Part shown: positions 1 to 8,967 of the stretch, piece by piece
Layout: every line of letters begins with the position of its first letter
Numbering within the stretch: position 1 is the first letter of the stretch
Assembly: GCA_016703105.1 (NCBI GenBank)
Contig: JADJCS010000004.1
Coordinates: 1 to 64,000 of the forward strand
Direction: 5' to 3'
From: Flavobacteriales bacterium
GTDB taxonomy: Bacteria; Bacteroidota; Bacteroidia; Flavobacteriales_F; PHOS-HE28
DNA: 64,000 bases
The notes under the pieces: model-generated
The model's database searches: none
Seen by the model: only the letters and a program-made list of their open reading frames with translations
Told to the model about the DNA's origin: nothing
Made by a program: the position numbers and the translations under genes

Positions 1-726
1 TGGCTCTTTCAATGGACACCACCACAGAGGAGATGTTCGTCTGCTTTCTGGCCCTGGGCCCATTTAGCCGGCCAGAGAGGGGCTGCACGAACCTTTCCAC
101 ACGCGGGAGATCGCCGCTTGCGTGCGCCGTCCCCTGCCGGAAACGGTAACCGCGCTTAGTCCTTGCCACCCCTCCATCCGCATCACCGCCGTGGTGTTCG
201 CAGTTTCGGGACCATGCACAGTCCTGGCTCCGTTGAATTCGGTGCCTATGCGCGCGATCAATTCCTCGCCGGTGTCCTGTTGTTTGCTCGTACCCGGAGA
301 TCGCCTGGGTCTACACATCATGCCTTTCCCCGGCAGCCAGGAGGATGTGGCCACGGACCTGCGGCAGGTGACCATAGCGCACTGGTTGCACAACCATATT
401 CTGGTGGGTACGGCTCACCGGCCTGGCCCTTTGCGGGCGGGGCCGTTCATCTTTACCCTGCGGAACGGCAACTGGGGAAACGGGTCGCCGTGATCTTCCT
501 CCCGCACTTTGCGCGCTGGTGTTCTATGCCTTCAACTTCAAGTTCATGGCGGACAAGATGTTCTACCCGCCGAAAGAGAAGTTGATGCGCGTGTGGTCGC
601 GATCACCGACAGCACGGCCAACCTCGCTCGCGATCGCCATCGAACAGAACGGCGATGCACGTGCCCTACCCCATCGGATGATAGCTACCACCACCAACAG
701 CTTTCGACACGATCGGCGGCGGGTCG

Positions 727-1122
727 GTGTTGGTGACCTATTGCACGGTGTGCAGGACCGACGTCGTGGAAGCCGGTGGTGAACGGCGAGCCTGCGAGAC
801 GTTCCGACTGGTCGGCATGGACCATTTCAATGCCATGTTCGAGGACAGCCGCACCGGCTCTTGGTGGCGGCAGGTCAGCGGTGAATGCATCCTGGGACCG
901 CTGAAAGGGCAGCAACTGGAGGAGGTGCCCAGCCAGCAAATGACGCTAGCGGAATTCGCGGTGCACCATCCCAACGGACTCGTGTTCCAACCCGACACCA
1001 ACTTCACCGAGCGGTACGCGGGACTTGAAGGCTTCGATGATGGTACCATTGAGTCTTCCCTGGAGTATCGCGATACCGCGAGCTGGCAGATGAAGAGTTG
1101 GTGTGGTGGGTGTGGTGCATAA
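727..1122 (+). CDS. DUF3179 domain fragment (core, C-x2-C motif)
   Basis: This is the longest uninterrupted piece of the broken DUF3179 gene, 131 codons. It contains VTYCTVCRT, a typical DUF3179 Cys pair, then FRLVGMDHFNAMFEDS, GSWWRQVSGECILGPLKG and QMTLAEF, all recognisable family blocks. It ends at an out-of-frame stop just after KSWCGGCGA; the natural continuation (VVGVVHNGEARAYDW) is in the overlapping frame that begins at 1103. The start codon used here is internal to the family alignment, so this is not a complete protein. Confidence 0.6.
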   Translation: MLVTYCTVCRTDVVEAGGERRACETFRLVGMDHFNAMFEDSRTGSWWRQVSGECILGPLKGQQLEEVPSQQMTLAEFAVHHPNGLVFQPDTNFTERYAGLEGFDDGTIESSLEYRDTASWQMKSWCGGCGA

Positions 1123-1372
1123 TGGAGAGGCAAGGGCGTATGATTGGAACGACCTTGAGCGGGAGAGGAAGGTTGTGGATACGCTTGGGGGGGAAGCGAT
1201 CGTGGTTGTGACAGGGGCTGAAGGATTCTCGGTTAGTCGTTACCCTGGCATTTCGAGCGTATCATACGATTCTCTCTCATCCGTTTGGCCCAAGGAGCTT
1301 CCCGCCTACCAGGAATTCTGGCACAGCTGGCGCACCTTCCACCCGAACACCACGCGCTACGAACCGCGCTAA
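1103..1372 (+). CDS. DUF3179 C-terminal fragment
   Basis: 89 codons in a different frame from the preceding fragment, overlapping it by 20 bases. VGVVHNGEARAYDWND and EAIVVV continue the DUF3179 fold, and AYQEFWHSWRTFHPNTTR is the family C-terminus. It is a fragment of the same gene and not an independent one. Confidence 0.5.
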   Translation: MVGVVHNGEARAYDWNDLERERKVVDTLGGEAIVVVTGAEGFSVSRYPGISSVSYDSLSSVWPKELPAYQEFWHSWRTFHPNTTRYEPR

Positions 1373-1377
1373 GTAGT

Positions 1378-1695
1378 TTGGCGGAAAGATCCCGCCATGG
1401 CGCACGATCCTCCGAACAGCGCATCGCCGAGGCGCTGGAAGCAGGCGCGAAACCCGAACACAAAAAGATGTTCGGCGGCGTGTGCTTCATGGTGCATGGG
1501 AACATGAGCGTGGGCATCACCAACAAAGGCGACTTTATGGTGCGTTTCGATGGTTCACGACATGCGAAAATAAGCAAATGGCCCGGGGCTAAACCGATGA
1601 CCTTCGGCAAGGGCGACATGAAAGGCTTCCTCTTCGTGGACGCCGATGCTGTGGAGAGCCCGAAGGCCTTGGAGAAGTGGGTGACGATGCTTTAA
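1378..1695 (+). CDS. TfoX/Sxy N-terminal domain protein
   Basis: Small cytoplasmic protein of about 105 residues matching the TfoX N-terminal domain. KKMFGGVCFMVHGNMSVGI, MVRF, MTFGKGDMKGFLFVD and the C-terminal LEKWV are the usual blocks. Stand-alone TfoX-N proteins are common in Bacteroidota, often beside unrelated genes; a role in competence is established only for the two-domain gamma-proteobacterial relatives. The start is uncertain. A TTG at 1378 follows directly after the DUF3179 stop. A more natural ATG at 1397 (MAHD...) is one base out of frame with the conserved SEQRIAEAL segment, so an indel near 1408-1412 is likely. Confidence 0.7.
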   Translation: MAERSRHGARSSEQRIAEALEAGAKPEHKKMFGGVCFMVHGNMSVGITNKGDFMVRFDGSRHAKISKWPGAKPMTFGKGDMKGFLFVDADAVESPKALEKWVTML

Positions 1696-1704
1696 CAGGG
1701 CGTC

Positions 1705-1984
1705 CTGTTGGGCAGCTTGTCCCACCATCTCTTCGGACCGCTCGTGGTGCTTGGCTGTATCGGCGTGCTCGTTTGGATGAGCGCCGAACTGTTCCGAGAC
1801 GACGCTACTTGCGAAGTCTTCTGTACAGCACGCCTCTAGCTTGGTATGGCGCGGTGTTCCTCGGCGTTTACCATGTCGTGCGGCTGTGCTACTTCATTTC
1901 CACACGTTCCATCCACGATCATGCACGAGTCGATGTGGCGCTAACGCCGCTCGAACGCCCATCGCACAACGCTCCTTTCGGTCG
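1705..1984 (+). other. possible frameshifted small membrane protein
   Basis: Two adjoining frames give membrane-like stretches: FGPLVVLGCIGVLVWMSAEL (about 1735-1795), then LAWYGAVFLGVYHVVRLCYF (about 1838-1900). They would join into one two-helix protein if a frameshift lies near 1800. I recognise no family. This is the only content I can see between the TfoX-like gene and the T9SS gene. Confidence 0.25.
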
Positions 1985-2924
1985 CCGATCGCCTCGTTCT
2001 TACTGACGGGTACCCGCTCGACCGCCCAATGCCCCGGCTGCCAGACCGACCTCGCCTGCCAGGTGAGCCCGGCCTATCCCACGCTCCGCCCCGCAGCACC
2101 GCCTGCCGCCACCGCTGGCGTACTATGAGACCGATCTCACCTTCTGGCTGCCGGCCACCTTCGATGATCCGGGCACGGGCCTCACCGTGGACTTTCTGCA
2201 GATGACGATCATCGCATCGCTGGAATTCCGTTCGGCCTGGCCATCGAGACCAGCATGATCCGCTCGGCGTGTACGACCCACAGCAAGCGAATTCGGTTGC
2301 GCGCGCATCTGCGGAACTCCGCTCGGTGCCGGCACCTTCCATCGCCATCAGCATTCTCGCCACGGTGGAGTTCAGTGGCTTCGAGGTGGATGTCGGAGAC
2401 CTTCCCGTGATCCTTACCGTCCTCCCGGGCACGGGCTCAATTTCGGTTTCACCTTCTCGCCTTCGAGCGGCTGCGCCGGTCACCAGCACCTTCGGCCCGC
2501 TGATCGCCACGAGGTGGCGCACCGGTCACCTACGATTGGGACTTCGGCAACGGGAACCTCTTCACAGGCGATACTCCGCCGCCACAGACCTTCACCAAGC
2601 CGGTGACCACCTGGTCACACTCACCACCTCGATCGGCGGCTACCAACTCGACCAGGTGGAACTGGTGAAGCCGAACGGCAACTGGTGCGGTGATGTGGAA
2701 GAGCCGAATATTCCCTCGATCGGATGCACGGGTTCGCCGGATCTACTACGTGATCGCCGATGGGAACGGCGACAGTTACACCTCGTCCACGCAAAGATGA
2801 TGCGAGCGGTGCCACTTGGAGCGCCCTGGGCGTAACGCTCAGCCAACCGCCCTACTCGATCGCCTTCTTCGACGAGGATCCTGTAGCCAGGATGACGCGC
2901 TCGGCACGTACAACCTGACGTTGG

Positions 2925-3332
2925 GTGTTCCCGGCACTTACCCCTTCAGCATCGCTGGCGGAACGGTGGGTTCACTTGGATATTTCGGAGACAGTGCTTC
3001 AAATTTTCCATGATACTGATATCGTGCAGGTGTTCGCCTTGCCCGACATGACATGGACCTACGACAGTCTCTCGCAGACCCTCTGCCTCGGCGATACCGC
3101 GCTGGTAAGCGTGACCTGGTTCCTGGACGGTGATACCATCCCGAACGCGACCGGCCTCTGCGTTCAAACCAATGATCCCGGCAGCTACTGGGCCACCGGC
3201 ACGAACGGTTTCGGGTGCACCGGGCAGAGTGACACGTTGGTGATCGCCCCTCATCACCGTTACGTACGACACAGGCATCGTACACCGACAACGGTTTCGC
3301 CACCTACGCTTGGACCTTCAACGGCAACCTGA
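2925..3332 (+). CDS. fragment of the T9SS PKD protein (middle)
   Basis: An open stretch of the broken secreted protein. It contains LPDMTWTYDSLSQTLCLGDT and SVTWFLDGDTIPNATGLC, typical of Ig-like/PKD modules in Bacteroidota surface proteins that carry spaced cysteines. It ends out of frame; the next module (TYAWTFNGNLIAGADGAF, about 3302-3357) is read in another frame and leads into the sorting domain. Confidence 0.35.
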   Translation: MFPALTPSASLAERWVHLDISETVLQIFHDTDIVQVFALPDMTWTYDSLSQTLCLGDTALVSVTWFLDGDTIPNATGLCVQTNDPGSYWATGTNGFGCTGQSDTLVIAPHHRYVRHRHRTPTTVSPPTLGPSTAT

Positions 3333-3385
3333 TCGCTGGAGCGGACGGCGCTTTCATCTTCGCGCAGGGTGATGGGAACTATGAG

Positions 3386-3721
3386 GTGACCATCACAACC
3401 GATGATGGCTGCACCGTGAGCGCGGAGTACACGCTCATCTCTACCGGAGTTTCAAGCGAGGCGACGCAAGCCGCACACTTGATCGTGTTCCCCGTACCGA
3501 ACGAGGGGCACTTCACGGTGCGCGTTTTTGGCGCCACAGAAGGGCAGGCGGAACTGCAGGTGACGGATGTACAAGGACGTGTGCATACCTCACTTCGGCC
3601 CTGGCTTGTGGGCGATACCTCCATCGAGATCGATCTTGGCGATGTAGCCCCGGGAACGTATTTGGTGCGACTGGTGGATGTGCGCGGGAACACGCTGGTA
3701 CGATCAGTGACCGTGTACTGA
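3386..3721 (+). CDS. T9SS type A sorting domain, C-terminal fragment
   Basis: 111 codons. After a cysteine-containing Ig-like end (TDDGCTVSAEYT) comes the sorting domain: LIVFPVPNEGHFTVRV, ELQVTDVQGRVH, APGTYLVRLVD and a terminal LVRSVTVY. These match the usual order of PNP-like motif, D-x-x-G-R, GxYxVR and short hydrophobic tail in T9SS type A domains. The domain is cleaved during export in characterised systems. Confidence 0.65.
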   Translation: MTITTDDGCTVSAEYTLISTGVSSEATQAAHLIVFPVPNEGHFTVRVFGATEGQAELQVTDVQGRVHTSLRPWLVGDTSIEIDLGDVAPGTYLVRLVDVRGNTLVRSVTVY

Positions 3722-3740
3722 ACCGACCTCTCAGAAACAG

Positions 3741-3772
3741 GAAAGCCGCGCCCGAAAAGGGACGCGGCTTTC
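3741..3772. terminator. bidirectional terminator between convergent genes
   Basis: A 10-bp perfect stem (gaaagccgcg / cgcggctttc) extended by a ccc/ggg inner pair around a short A-rich loop. It lies between the convergent ends of the + strand T9SS gene (3721) and the - strand adhesin (3790). Confidence 0.7.
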
Positions 3773-3789
3773 GCATTCCGTCCTAGTGC

Positions 3790-4032
3790 TCAGGGCAATT
3801 GCTGTAACCGCACCGCGGTCGGTATCGTTCCGCCGATGGTCAACAGGATAGGATCACGGTCGTTGGCGCCGCCCGCATACCTCACCTGGCCGTTCAGGTT
3901 CACATCTTCCGGCCAATAGCCGTTCACGGTAGCCGTGGGTACCAGCCCGCCGATCCACCAGGATGGGGTCGCGGTCGTTGCACCACCGGCGTATTTCACC
4001 TGGCCGTTGAAGGTGACATCACCCGCCCACAA
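3790..4032 (-). CDS. C-terminal duplicated Asn/Asp-loop module of the adhesin
   Basis: 80 codons that encode two copies of a W/ED-V-N-G-Q-V-[KR]-Y-A-G-G loop followed by DPILLTIGG-like strands, ending in TAVRLQQLP. I recall this as a frequent C-terminus of large Bacteroidota surface proteins. The D/N-rich loops resemble calcium-binding dockerin/EF-hand loops, but that is a visual impression only. Confidence 0.4.
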   Translation of the reverse strand: MWAGDVTFNGQVKYAGGATTATPSWWIGGLVPTATVNGYWPEDVNLNGQVRYAGGANDRDPILLTIGGTIPTAVRLQQLP

Positions 4033-4565
4033 GCTTTGCGACGGAAAGCGCCGGTAACGCTCTTGCGGGCGTTGGTGCCGAAAGTGGTCGTGGCCAACGA
4101 CGTGAAGTCCACGGTGGTGGGCGAAGCGCCGATCGGGACGCCGTTCAGAGTCATCACCCCAAGGTGGTTGCGGTGGCGCATCACCACGCGATAGGTACCG
4201 GCCGCGATGGTGAAGGTGAGCGCAGAGACCCCATCATTGGCCACAACATCGCCATCGCACTGCACAAGCGCTGGTGTGTTCGCGACCACGATCGTAGGTG
4301 TGGTATTGTCCCGTAGCTCAACCACCACCCAATCCACGATGGCGTTGCCACCGGTGACCGCAAGCACCGCTGGCGCCACGGTGGGACCGCTGCCATTGTT
4401 CCCCAAATAGGCATACCCCAATGCGGTATAAGGCTCCGAGGAAGGGATGTGGCCACCGCTCCGCAAACCATCACCCATCAACCCGGTGTTCGGATTGTAC
4501 GGCCCATCCAGGAAGGCGCGCGCTCCGACGGTGGGGTTGACAGACCTCCTCCGTGAGTTCTCCAC
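3996..4565 (-). CDS. adhesin segment preceding the C-terminal module
   Basis: An open stretch of 189 codons with ARAFLDGPYNPNTGLMGDGL, NAIVDWVVVELRD, YRVVMRHRNHLGVMTLNG and a C-terminal overlap, in another frame, with the repeat module at 3790-4032. The VDWVVVELRD / VVMRHRNHLGVMT blocks recur in the C-terminal regions of long secreted Bacteroidota proteins. It is part of the broken adhesin, not a separate gene; its ATG is not a credible start. Confidence 0.4.
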   Translation of the reverse strand: MENSRRRSVNPTVGARAFLDGPYNPNTGLMGDGLRSGGHIPSSEPYTALGYAYLGNNGSGPTVAPAVLAVTGGNAIVDWVVVELRDNTTPTIVVANTPALVQCDGDVVANDGVSALTFTIAAGTYRVVMRHRNHLGVMTLNGVPIGASPTTVDFTSLATTTFGTNARKSVTGAFRRKACGRVMSPSTAR

Positions 4566-4857
4566 CCACCCGTATTCCCAAGGTCGATGGTGGTGATGGT
4601 CAGTCCGCCGCGCCGAGAAGTTGGTAGGAGAGAACGATCAGCGCTTGACCGGAGGTCGCTTCCCGGCCACCGGTGGTGAAGGTCAGCCGGTCCCTGCCAG
4701 GGTGAGCGTGCCATTGGTCACGCTGAGGGGATCTCGACATGCTTGCACCCGCATCCACATCCGCCACGGCGATCAATTTCCATTGCCCGCAATAGGGTCA
4801 GGCTGTTCTGGTTCGTGGCCTGTGCAGCGGGCACGGTATTCACCAGGGATCGTTCAA

Positions 4858-5547
4858 CGCGGTGCCCGTCATCGGCTTGCTACCCGTAACAGGGCTGCAA
4901 CTCCATCGCTCACACTGGTGATGATGTTGAAGTTCGTGTTGAAATTCGCGCAGGAACGAAGGTGACACCCGCAAGCAACGTGTTCACGTTGGCGATCGCA
5001 CCGCTGGCCGTCCACACACCCGCACTGAAGGTGGAGTGACGCGCCGGATGTTGCGGTGCTCAGGCCTGCTGATACGTTCGAGAGCGTCAATGTCGCCGTG
5101 GTGGTCGCAGGTCCACATCGCTCACAACGATGTCGTCAGGTTCAACGACGTCCTCCGTGTAGCCGCCGCGCTCAGGTTGGTCGCCGTCGGCGCATCGTTC
5201 ACCGCGGTGCCGTCATCGGCTCTACCCGTAACGGGAGCGCAACGCCATCGCTCACACTGCTGACGATGTTGAAGTTCATGTTGAAATTCGCCGCAGGAAC
5301 GAACGTGACACCCGCAAGCAACGTGTTCACGTTGGCGATCGCACCGCTGGCCGTCCATACACCAGCACTGAAGGTGGAGGTGACCGCGCCCGATGTGGCC
5401 GTGAATCCCGCTGACACGTTCGACAAGGTCAGTGTTGCTGTGGTCGTCGCATGGTCCACGTCGCTCACAACGATGTTGATGGTTCACCAGTCTCCGTAGC
5501 TCTCCGCCGCGCTCAGGTTGGTGGCCGTCGGCGCATCGTTCCCCGCG
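4858..5547 (-). repeat. two tandem ~344-bp coding repeats in the adhesin
   Basis: Copy 1 (4858-5201) and copy 2 (5202-5547) share long near-identical blocks. The segment with aacgtgttcacgttggcgat is repeated at about 4978 and 5322, and ctcaggttggtcgccgtcgg-like ends close each copy. Each encodes about 114 residues (TLSNVSAGF..., GAIANVNTLLAGVTF, NFNIVSSVSDGV). Indels differ between the copies, which is how both frames became broken. Confidence 0.7.
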
Positions 5548-6096
5548 GTGATGGTGAGGCTCGCCACATCGGTGGCCGTGGAGAAGGCGGTGGTGCCACC
5601 GTTGGTCGATGCATCCGCCGTGCTGCCGTTCGTGCCGCTCGTCTGATCCCATGCGCGGAAGGTGATCGCCGTGGCGATGGCGCCGTTGAAGTTGGCAGTG
5701 GGCTGGAAGTACAAACGCGAGTTCGCATCCGCAGCAAGCAAGCGGCTCGCCACGCCACTGGGCACACCAAGCGCATTCCAAGCACCGCCATTGTTGATCG
5801 AATAGAACCAGGTTCCGTTGGTCGCATCCGCGCCTGATCGCGATACCGGTTATCGCACCGGCATCCGCATCGGTCACGTTATCCATTCCACCTGCTGGTG
5901 GGTTGGGGTCACAAGAGCGGACACCAGCGTGCCCACGCGCCCGAAGGAGCGCCGGCATCCTCGTTCTGCGCGGTGAGCGCCGGGCTTGGGACCGTGCTCA
6001 AGACCGGCGCTGTGTTCACCGGTGTGGAGAACACGATACCATACTCCTCGACCTGGCCGAACTGGATGGGGGTGGTGCATGACCCGGGTGTCGTGT

Positions 6097-6402
6097 TCAC
6101 GAAATCGAGATCACGCGCATCCGGCGCAACACGTCCGGCGTGGGCGCTACCGGGGTGGTGAACGAACCGGAACGAACGTTCAGGCCATTGGCCGGGGCGA
6201 AGATCTGCTCTCCCCCATCGACGAAGTCGCCATCGCCATTGTAGTCGATGAAGACACGCACCCACTGGTTGTTGAAGGCGCCTACCGTGACCGAAATGTT
6301 GTAGAGCGTATTGGCGCTCAGGACGGTGTTGTCCGAGCAGGTGTAGTCGTTCATGACCGCGCCATCATAGACCGTGGTCTGGTCGATGGTGTTGAGCGTC
6401 AC
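6097..6402 (-). CDS. second GEVED domain fragment
   Basis: 101 codons that begin three bases inside the end of the upstream M43 ORF in another frame. It contains NDYTCSDNTVLSANTLYNIS, WVRVFIDYNGDGDFVDGGEQ and VLRRMRVIS, the core of a GEVED domain. The acidic DYNGDGDF loop suggests calcium binding. The GEVED tail (TTPIQFGQVEEYGIVF) is in the next frame near 6090-6030. Confidence 0.5.
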   Translation of the reverse strand: MTLNTIDQTTVYDGAVMNDYTCSDNTVLSANTLYNISVTVGAFNNQWVRVFIDYNGDGDFVDGGEQIFAPANGLNVRSGSFTTPVAPTPDVLRRMRVISIS

Positions 6403-8759
6403 GTTGAAGATCCCGATGCCCGAGCGGGGGCCGTTGAACGCGTAACCACGCAGCCAGCGGTCGGTGAGGCATACACAGTGACATAGCCCGTCTTTGTCAT
6501 GGTGCTCCCCGCTCCGTTCACATTGGACGCCACGAGCGTCACGTTATAAGTGCCCGCAGCGGCGTACGTGATCACTGGGTTCTGCGAGGTCGAGGTGGAG
6601 GGCGTGCCGCCGGTGAACGTCCACGACCACGAGGTCGGGGAGAGCAGGGACTGGTCCGTGAACGTGACGCTGCTTCCCGCGCAAATACGCAGCGGACTTC
6701 CAGCGAACTCGGACAGCGGCGGACCGGTCACGGTCATTGTTACCGTGTTCGATAGCGCCGGGGACGAGATCACACCGGCCAGGTTCGAGGCGATCTCGCA
6801 GTACACCGTGGTTCCGGGCATCAGGTTGTTGCTCTGGTAGGTGGCACCGGCGCCCACGGGCGCGCCGTTGCGGAACCACGTGTAAACAGGTGAGGCGCCA
6901 CCGTTCACCGGAGTGGGTGTGAAGGTGACGTTCGTGCCATAGGTGATGGTACTGCTGGGCGAGGCCGCGATGGAAACACTGGCCACGTTGCTGGAGATGT
7001 AGACCCCGTAATCTTCCACGTCCCCGATGAAGAACGCCGATCCGCAGGTGCGTTCCGTGGCGCTGAGTGTGCCGGCCTCCCCATAGATGCGCATGCGTAA
7101 CAGCGTGTTGGCAACGGCACCGCCGGGAACGGTCACGTTCGCGTTGAGCGTGGTGGATGTGTTCGCCGGTGTGGAGCCGGTGATCACGCGCTCGCTGGGA
7201 TCCTCGAACACGCCGTTGTTGTTCCAATCGATGTAGCCGTTGAGCGATTCAGCCGCGCTTCCGCCCGCACGGATGGAGACGGACAGCGGGTAGGTGCCGC
7301 CCGCTGCGAGCACGGTGCTGCGGGTGCAGGTGAAGTCCGTGTAGGCCACGTTGTTCGTGAGGTCCGTAGCGTTGGAGATGGTGTTGAAGACCACGTTGTT
7401 CACCGTTTGGGCGCAGTTGCACGCGTTGCTGGAGGTGGGTGTGCAAGCGGCCACCGGCGCGGATGCCACCACCACTACGCCGTTCTCGGTGCGCACATAG
7501 GTGCCGAGCGTGGTGGTTACGGTGAGCGTAACGCTGTAGATGCCAGGGCTTGTGAGCGTGAAGGTGGGGCGGCGGACAGCGGAGTTGAGGGTGATGATCC
7601 CGTTGGTGATGGACCAGGCGAAGGTGATGCCGGGGAATTCAGCGTCGCTCAAATACGTGTTCGGCAGGCAGAGGGACAGGTCTTCCATGGTTACCGTTTG
7701 GCCGGTGCCGCACAGCACCGCTGCGGACGCACGGAAGTCCAACTGCGGAGCGCCTGGCGGTACCAGGGACATGTTGCCGTTGGCCGCGAGGTAGGAGCCG
7801 CGCTGGCTGGTCATGGCCAGTTGGGCGCGGGTGCGCTGCCCGGTGGTGAACATGTTCACCGCGCATGAGCTGTAGTTCATGTAATTGAAGATGTGCAGGC
7901 TTTGGGAGGAGCCGCCATCGCATGAATTGGTACCTGCCGGATTGCAGCTGCTGGGCCGGATGTGCGGTGGGATGTCGCAGACCTGGTCACCGTCCGTGGA
8001 GCAGGTGCCATTAGGCGGGCAGGTGGTGCCGTTCACGTCGCCTTCGAACGTGTGGTAGAGGTTGAACGCGTGACCGAGCTCATGGGCGAGCACACTGCCG
8101 CTCTGCATGTAAGCGGCCAACATCACCGTGCCGTCGATGGGGGATCCATGGCTGCCCGCGAAAAAGGCATAGCCCGCCACCGGACCGCCGTTGTCGATCT
8201 CCGACACCAGCCAGATGTTGTAGTACTGGTTGGGGTCCCAGTTCTTGTAGGCTTTCAGGTCCGCGTCCGGCATGCCGAGCGCTCCATCGTGCGCCACGCC
8301 ATTGGCCACGTAGCTCGCGTTCCAGGTCATGTCCGTTCGGGTGATGCCCGTGGTGCAGTTGCCCTGCGGATCGCGCACGGCAAGGACGAACTCGATGTTC
8401 ATGTCCGCGCCTGTCCCCGCACCGGGCGACCCGGCGACTTTGCGCCAGTACTCGTTCGTCAACTTGATCCCGGCCCGGATCTGGTCGTCCGTAATAGCTG
8501 TAGCCCCCGTACCGATGTCCATCACATGCACCACCACCGGCACCTTGTAGGTGTTGATGTCGCGCTCGAACAGCGGTGCAGCCTGCTGGGCCAACGCGTT
8601 GAAGTCGTTCACTCGCTGACTATACGCTTGGTCGACGAGCATCCTTTCGCGGTGCCCCTCGTCGAACCCGCACCCTAGGATCTGGGCGCTCGTATGTGTG
8701 CCAGCCACCAGGGCCGCGACAAGGAGCAGGTACTTCGCGATCGAGGCGGCAGGGTTCAT
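6399..8759 (-). CDS. M43-family zinc metallopeptidase with GEVED and PKD domains
   Basis: About 786 residues from the chosen ATG. The frame stays open to 8870, but 8759 places a signal peptide (MNPAASIAKYLLLVAALVAG...SAQ) at the N-terminus. The M43 (pappalysin/cytophagalysin) active site HELGHAFNLYHTFEG and a downstream NYMNYSSC Met-turn-like motif are present. Then come a PKD-like domain, a GEVED domain (YIDWNNNGVFEDPSE ... IGDVEDYGVYI), an Ig-like domain and a second PKD (TSWSWTFTGGTPSTSTSQNP). It is presumably a secreted, cell-surface zinc protease. The ORF ends at 6399 only because of a frame change; the sequence continues as the broken adhesin part (3790-6402). Confidence 0.8.
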   Translation of the reverse strand: MNPAASIAKYLLLVAALVAGTHTSAQILGCGFDEGHRERMLVDQAYSQRVNDFNALAQQAAPLFERDINTYKVPVVVHVMDIGTGATAITDDQIRAGIKLTNEYWRKVAGSPGAGTGADMNIEFVLAVRDPQGNCTTGITRTDMTWNASYVANGVAHDGALGMPDADLKAYKNWDPNQYYNIWLVSEIDNGGPVAGYAFFAGSHGSPIDGTVMLAAYMQSGSVLAHELGHAFNLYHTFEGDVNGTTCPPNGTCSTDGDQVCDIPPHIRPSSCNPAGTNSCDGGSSQSLHIFNYMNYSSCAVNMFTTGQRTRAQLAMTSQRGSYLAANGNMSLVPPGAPQLDFRASAAVLCGTGQTVTMEDLSLCLPNTYLSDAEFPGITFAWSITNGIITLNSAVRRPTFTLTSPGIYSVTLTVTTTLGTYVRTENGVVVVASAPVAACTPTSSNACNCAQTVNNVVFNTISNATDLTNNVAYTDFTCTRSTVLAAGGTYPLSVSIRAGGSAAESLNGYIDWNNNGVFEDPSERVITGSTPANTSTTLNANVTVPGGAVANTLLRMRIYGEAGTLSATERTCGSAFFIGDVEDYGVYISSNVASVSIAASPSSTITYGTNVTFTPTPVNGGASPVYTWFRNGAPVGAGATYQSNNLMPGTTVYCEIASNLAGVISSPALSNTVTMTVTGPPLSEFAGSPLRICAGSSVTFTDQSLLSPTSWSWTFTGGTPSTSTSQNPVITYAAAGTYNVTLVASNVNGAGSTMTKTGYVTVYASPTAGCVVTRSTAPARASGSST

Positions 8760-8967
8760 GGGGGAGATCATGCGTGCTGAAAAGGTGAGGTGGTCGTTAT
8801 CCGCTGGGCATCCGCGATCCAAGCGTTGGGCCGCGGCCAGCCAAAATAGGCAAGTGATCCCATGCGACACCCCTAACCTTCGTTAGGTGTCTTTCGATCT
8901 TTTAACAGTCCCAGGTGTATGGTTCAGGGGAAAGGCCCCCTGCCAACCCCCATACCTTTAGCCCACT

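Larger units (their letters stand above)
250..1372 (+). pseudogene. DUF3179 membrane protein, reading frame broken by several indels
   Basis: Pieces of one DUF3179-family protein can be read in order but in different frames. A MPFPGSQED piece lies near 320-350, AFNFKFMADKMFYPPKE near 527-580, VVAITDSTANLA near 590-625, the VTYCTVCRT core from 727, and a C-terminal piece (VGVVHNGEARAYDWND, then AYQEFWHSWRTFHPNTTR) from 1103 to the stop at 1372. The DUF3179 family has a YC-x2-C motif and a MDHFNAMFEDS-like core; its function is unknown. The N-terminal start cannot be fixed. Part of the segment between the DWND and AYQEFW blocks seems shorter than I expect for the family. Either a decayed gene or indel errors; I favour errors because the protein motifs are well preserved on both sides of each break. 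Confidence 0.6.
1985..3721 (+). pseudogene. T9SS-secreted PKD-domain protein, multiply frameshifted
   Basis: A secreted protein can be followed across frames: a cysteine-containing start (QCPGCQTDLACQ, about 2030), ETDLTFWLPATFDDPGTGL (2130-2185), VEFSGFEVDV (2368-2397), APVTYDWDFGNGNLFTGD (PKD-like, 2517-2570), YQLDQVELVKPNGNWCGDVE (2642-2700), and the intact C-terminal part from 2925. The last 80 residues form a T9SS type A sorting domain. I infer transport across the outer membrane through the Por/T9SS pathway and attachment to the cell surface. At least five frame changes are needed, so the gene is non-functional as written, or the consensus is poor here. Its exact start was not resolved. 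Confidence 0.5.
3790..6402 (-). pseudogene. C-terminal half of the giant M43/GEVED adhesin, frameshifted
   Basis: Minus-strand continuation of the M43 metallopeptidase gene upstream (6399-8759), readable only by switching frames. From N to C: a second GEVED-type domain (6402-6097), a linker with NTAPVLSTVPSPALTAQNED (about 6010-5950), a repeat with FTFRAWDQTSG-type signature (5765-5484), two calx-beta/cadherin-like repeats with DNA-level similarity, a 190-residue segment (4565-3996), and a terminal pair of GDVTFNGQVKYAGG / EDVNLNGQVRYAGG repeats ending in LQQLP at 3790. No T9SS type A domain is visible, so attachment may rely on this other C-terminal module. As written it cannot be made as one protein; indel errors or decay are both possible. 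Confidence 0.5.

Noticed and set aside
8953..8961. taccttta as a Bacteroidota -7 promoter box before DUF4175
   Set aside because: The -7 resemblance is partial (last base A, not G) and no TTTG -33 element is found at the right distance.
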